Below, in pieces: positions 5,118 through 5,651 of a stretch of DNA of 5,651 nucleotides. The position numbers were made by a program, and so were the translations under genes. The stretch comes from Propionibacteriaceae bacterium (GTDB lineage: Bacteria; Actinomycetota; Actinomycetes; Propionibacteriales; Propionibacteriaceae), in contig JAGXHS010000012.1 in assembly GCA_024636075.1 (NCBI GenBank), positions 1 through 5,651 of the forward strand, read 5' to 3'. Below the pieces are notes generated by a model. It saw nothing but the letters and a program-made list of their open reading frames with translations, had not been told where the DNA came from and did no database searches. Each line of letters begins with the position of its first letter. The stretch's first letter is position 1.

Positions 5118-5651
5118 TCAGCTCACCTCGGCGACGACGGAGCCAACCGACGGCCAGGCCACCACCCGCGGGGTGTCACCCAGCACTTCGCGGGCGATCT
5201 CGTGGGCATCAGACAGCCTGGTCGCGGACCGGAAACCCAGCCGCCGGACGGTGGCACGATCTGCTCCCACCCAGATCACCTGGCGGTAGTGCTGCGCCGC
5301 GGCGGCTGTGGCGTACCAGCGATGCACGACGTGCAGCGGGTGGAATGAGGAATGGTCGCGGTACAGCTCCAGGTACCAGGAATCGTTGACCAATCGCTCC
5401 TGGTGGTTGGTGGCGATCCACTGCGGATCGGTGCTGTCGGCCAACACGTCGGAGAAGAAGTCAGCCGAGGTGCTGTGGTGTCGCGTCGAGAAGCTCGGCA
5501 TCATCGGGTGCAGACCGACGAACACTGCCTCGGGGGTGGTCAACGCTCCGGCACCGGAGACGCGGGGTCGCGTCACCAAGCCGTTGTAGGCGGCGGCCAA
5601 CGGATCACCGGCCGGTGTGGTCGGATCGCTGCCTCGTCCTGCCACCGGCAC
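5118..5651 (-). CDS. LarA-like (DUF2088-type) protein, C-terminal part
   Basis: The open frame runs off the right edge, so only the last 177 or so residues are visible. The codon at 5651 is GTG but is more likely an internal valine than a start. The sequence resembles, from memory, the C-terminal half of actinobacterial proteins annotated as lactate-racemase-domain (LarA/DUF2088) proteins. Shared points are the FSTRHHSTSADFFSDVL segment (54-70), the SWYLELYRDHSSFHPLH segment (91-107) followed by RWY (111-113), and QVIWVGADRATVRRLGF (124-140), followed by a helix and a short terminal strand. LarA is a nickel-pincer-dependent lactate racemase, but many DUF2088 relatives act on other or unknown substrates, and the N-terminal cofactor region is not in the window. 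It abuts the acyltransferase gene (TGA followed directly by ATG), so both are probably co-translated. The family call is moderate; the function is not assigned. Confidence 0.5.
   Translation of the reverse strand: MPVAGRGSDPTTPAGDPLAAAYNGLVTRPRVSGAGALTTPEAVFVGLHPMMPSFSTRHHSTSADFFSDVLADSTDPQWIATNHQERLVNDSWYLELYRDHSSFHPLHVVHRWYATAAAAQHYRQVIWVGADRATVRRLGFRSATRLSDAHEIAREVLGDTPRVVAWPSVGSVVAEVS

Overview
This window looks like a high-GC Actinomycetota chromosome fragment, probably the end of a metagenomic contig. The evidence is strongly GC-biased codon use, GTG and TTG starts behind good Shine-Dalgarno sequences, a Gram-positive-type LexA operator, and the actinobacterial order yebC-ruvC-ruvA-ruvB-yajC. 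Genus cannot be fixed from the sequence alone. All credible genes lie on the minus strand, so transcription runs from high to low coordinates. The long plus-strand reading frames are antisense shadows.

In transcription order, the right part (5651-3423) is an accessory block. It holds the C-terminal part of a LarA-like (DUF2088-type) protein, a small divergent PlsC-type acyltransferase whose ATG directly abuts the LarA-like stop codon, and a two-domain GNAT acetyltransferase starting 6 nt after the acyltransferase. These three are packed as one operon. Their joint function is not known; a lipid or metabolite role is only inferred.

The middle and left part (3377-352) is conserved core: a YebC/PmpR-family protein, then the complete Holliday-junction machinery ruvC-ruvA-ruvB. 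RuvA and RuvB form the branch-migration motor and RuvC cleaves the junction. The three ruv genes overlap at their stop/start codons, which suggests translational coupling. The 79-nt gap before ruvC contains a perfect palindrome matching the Gram-positive LexA (SOS) box, CGAAC-N4-GTTCG, next to a TAGAAT -10-like hexamer. This is a direct sequence argument that ruvCAB is DNA-damage inducible and controlled separately from yebC.

The left end holds the start of yajC, a Sec translocon accessory membrane protein. Its reading runs into a 43-bp perfect inverted repeat (arms 1-43 and 62-104) exactly at the window edge. That repeat is most simply a fold-back chimera or assembly artefact, so the yajC sequence beyond about codon 52 should not be trusted.

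I found no tRNA, rRNA, CRISPR array, insertion sequence or convincing terminator. I do not see a clear new biological system. The items most worth a second look are the SOS operator, the terminal palindrome, and the LarA-like/acyltransferase/GNAT cluster beside the recombination genes.
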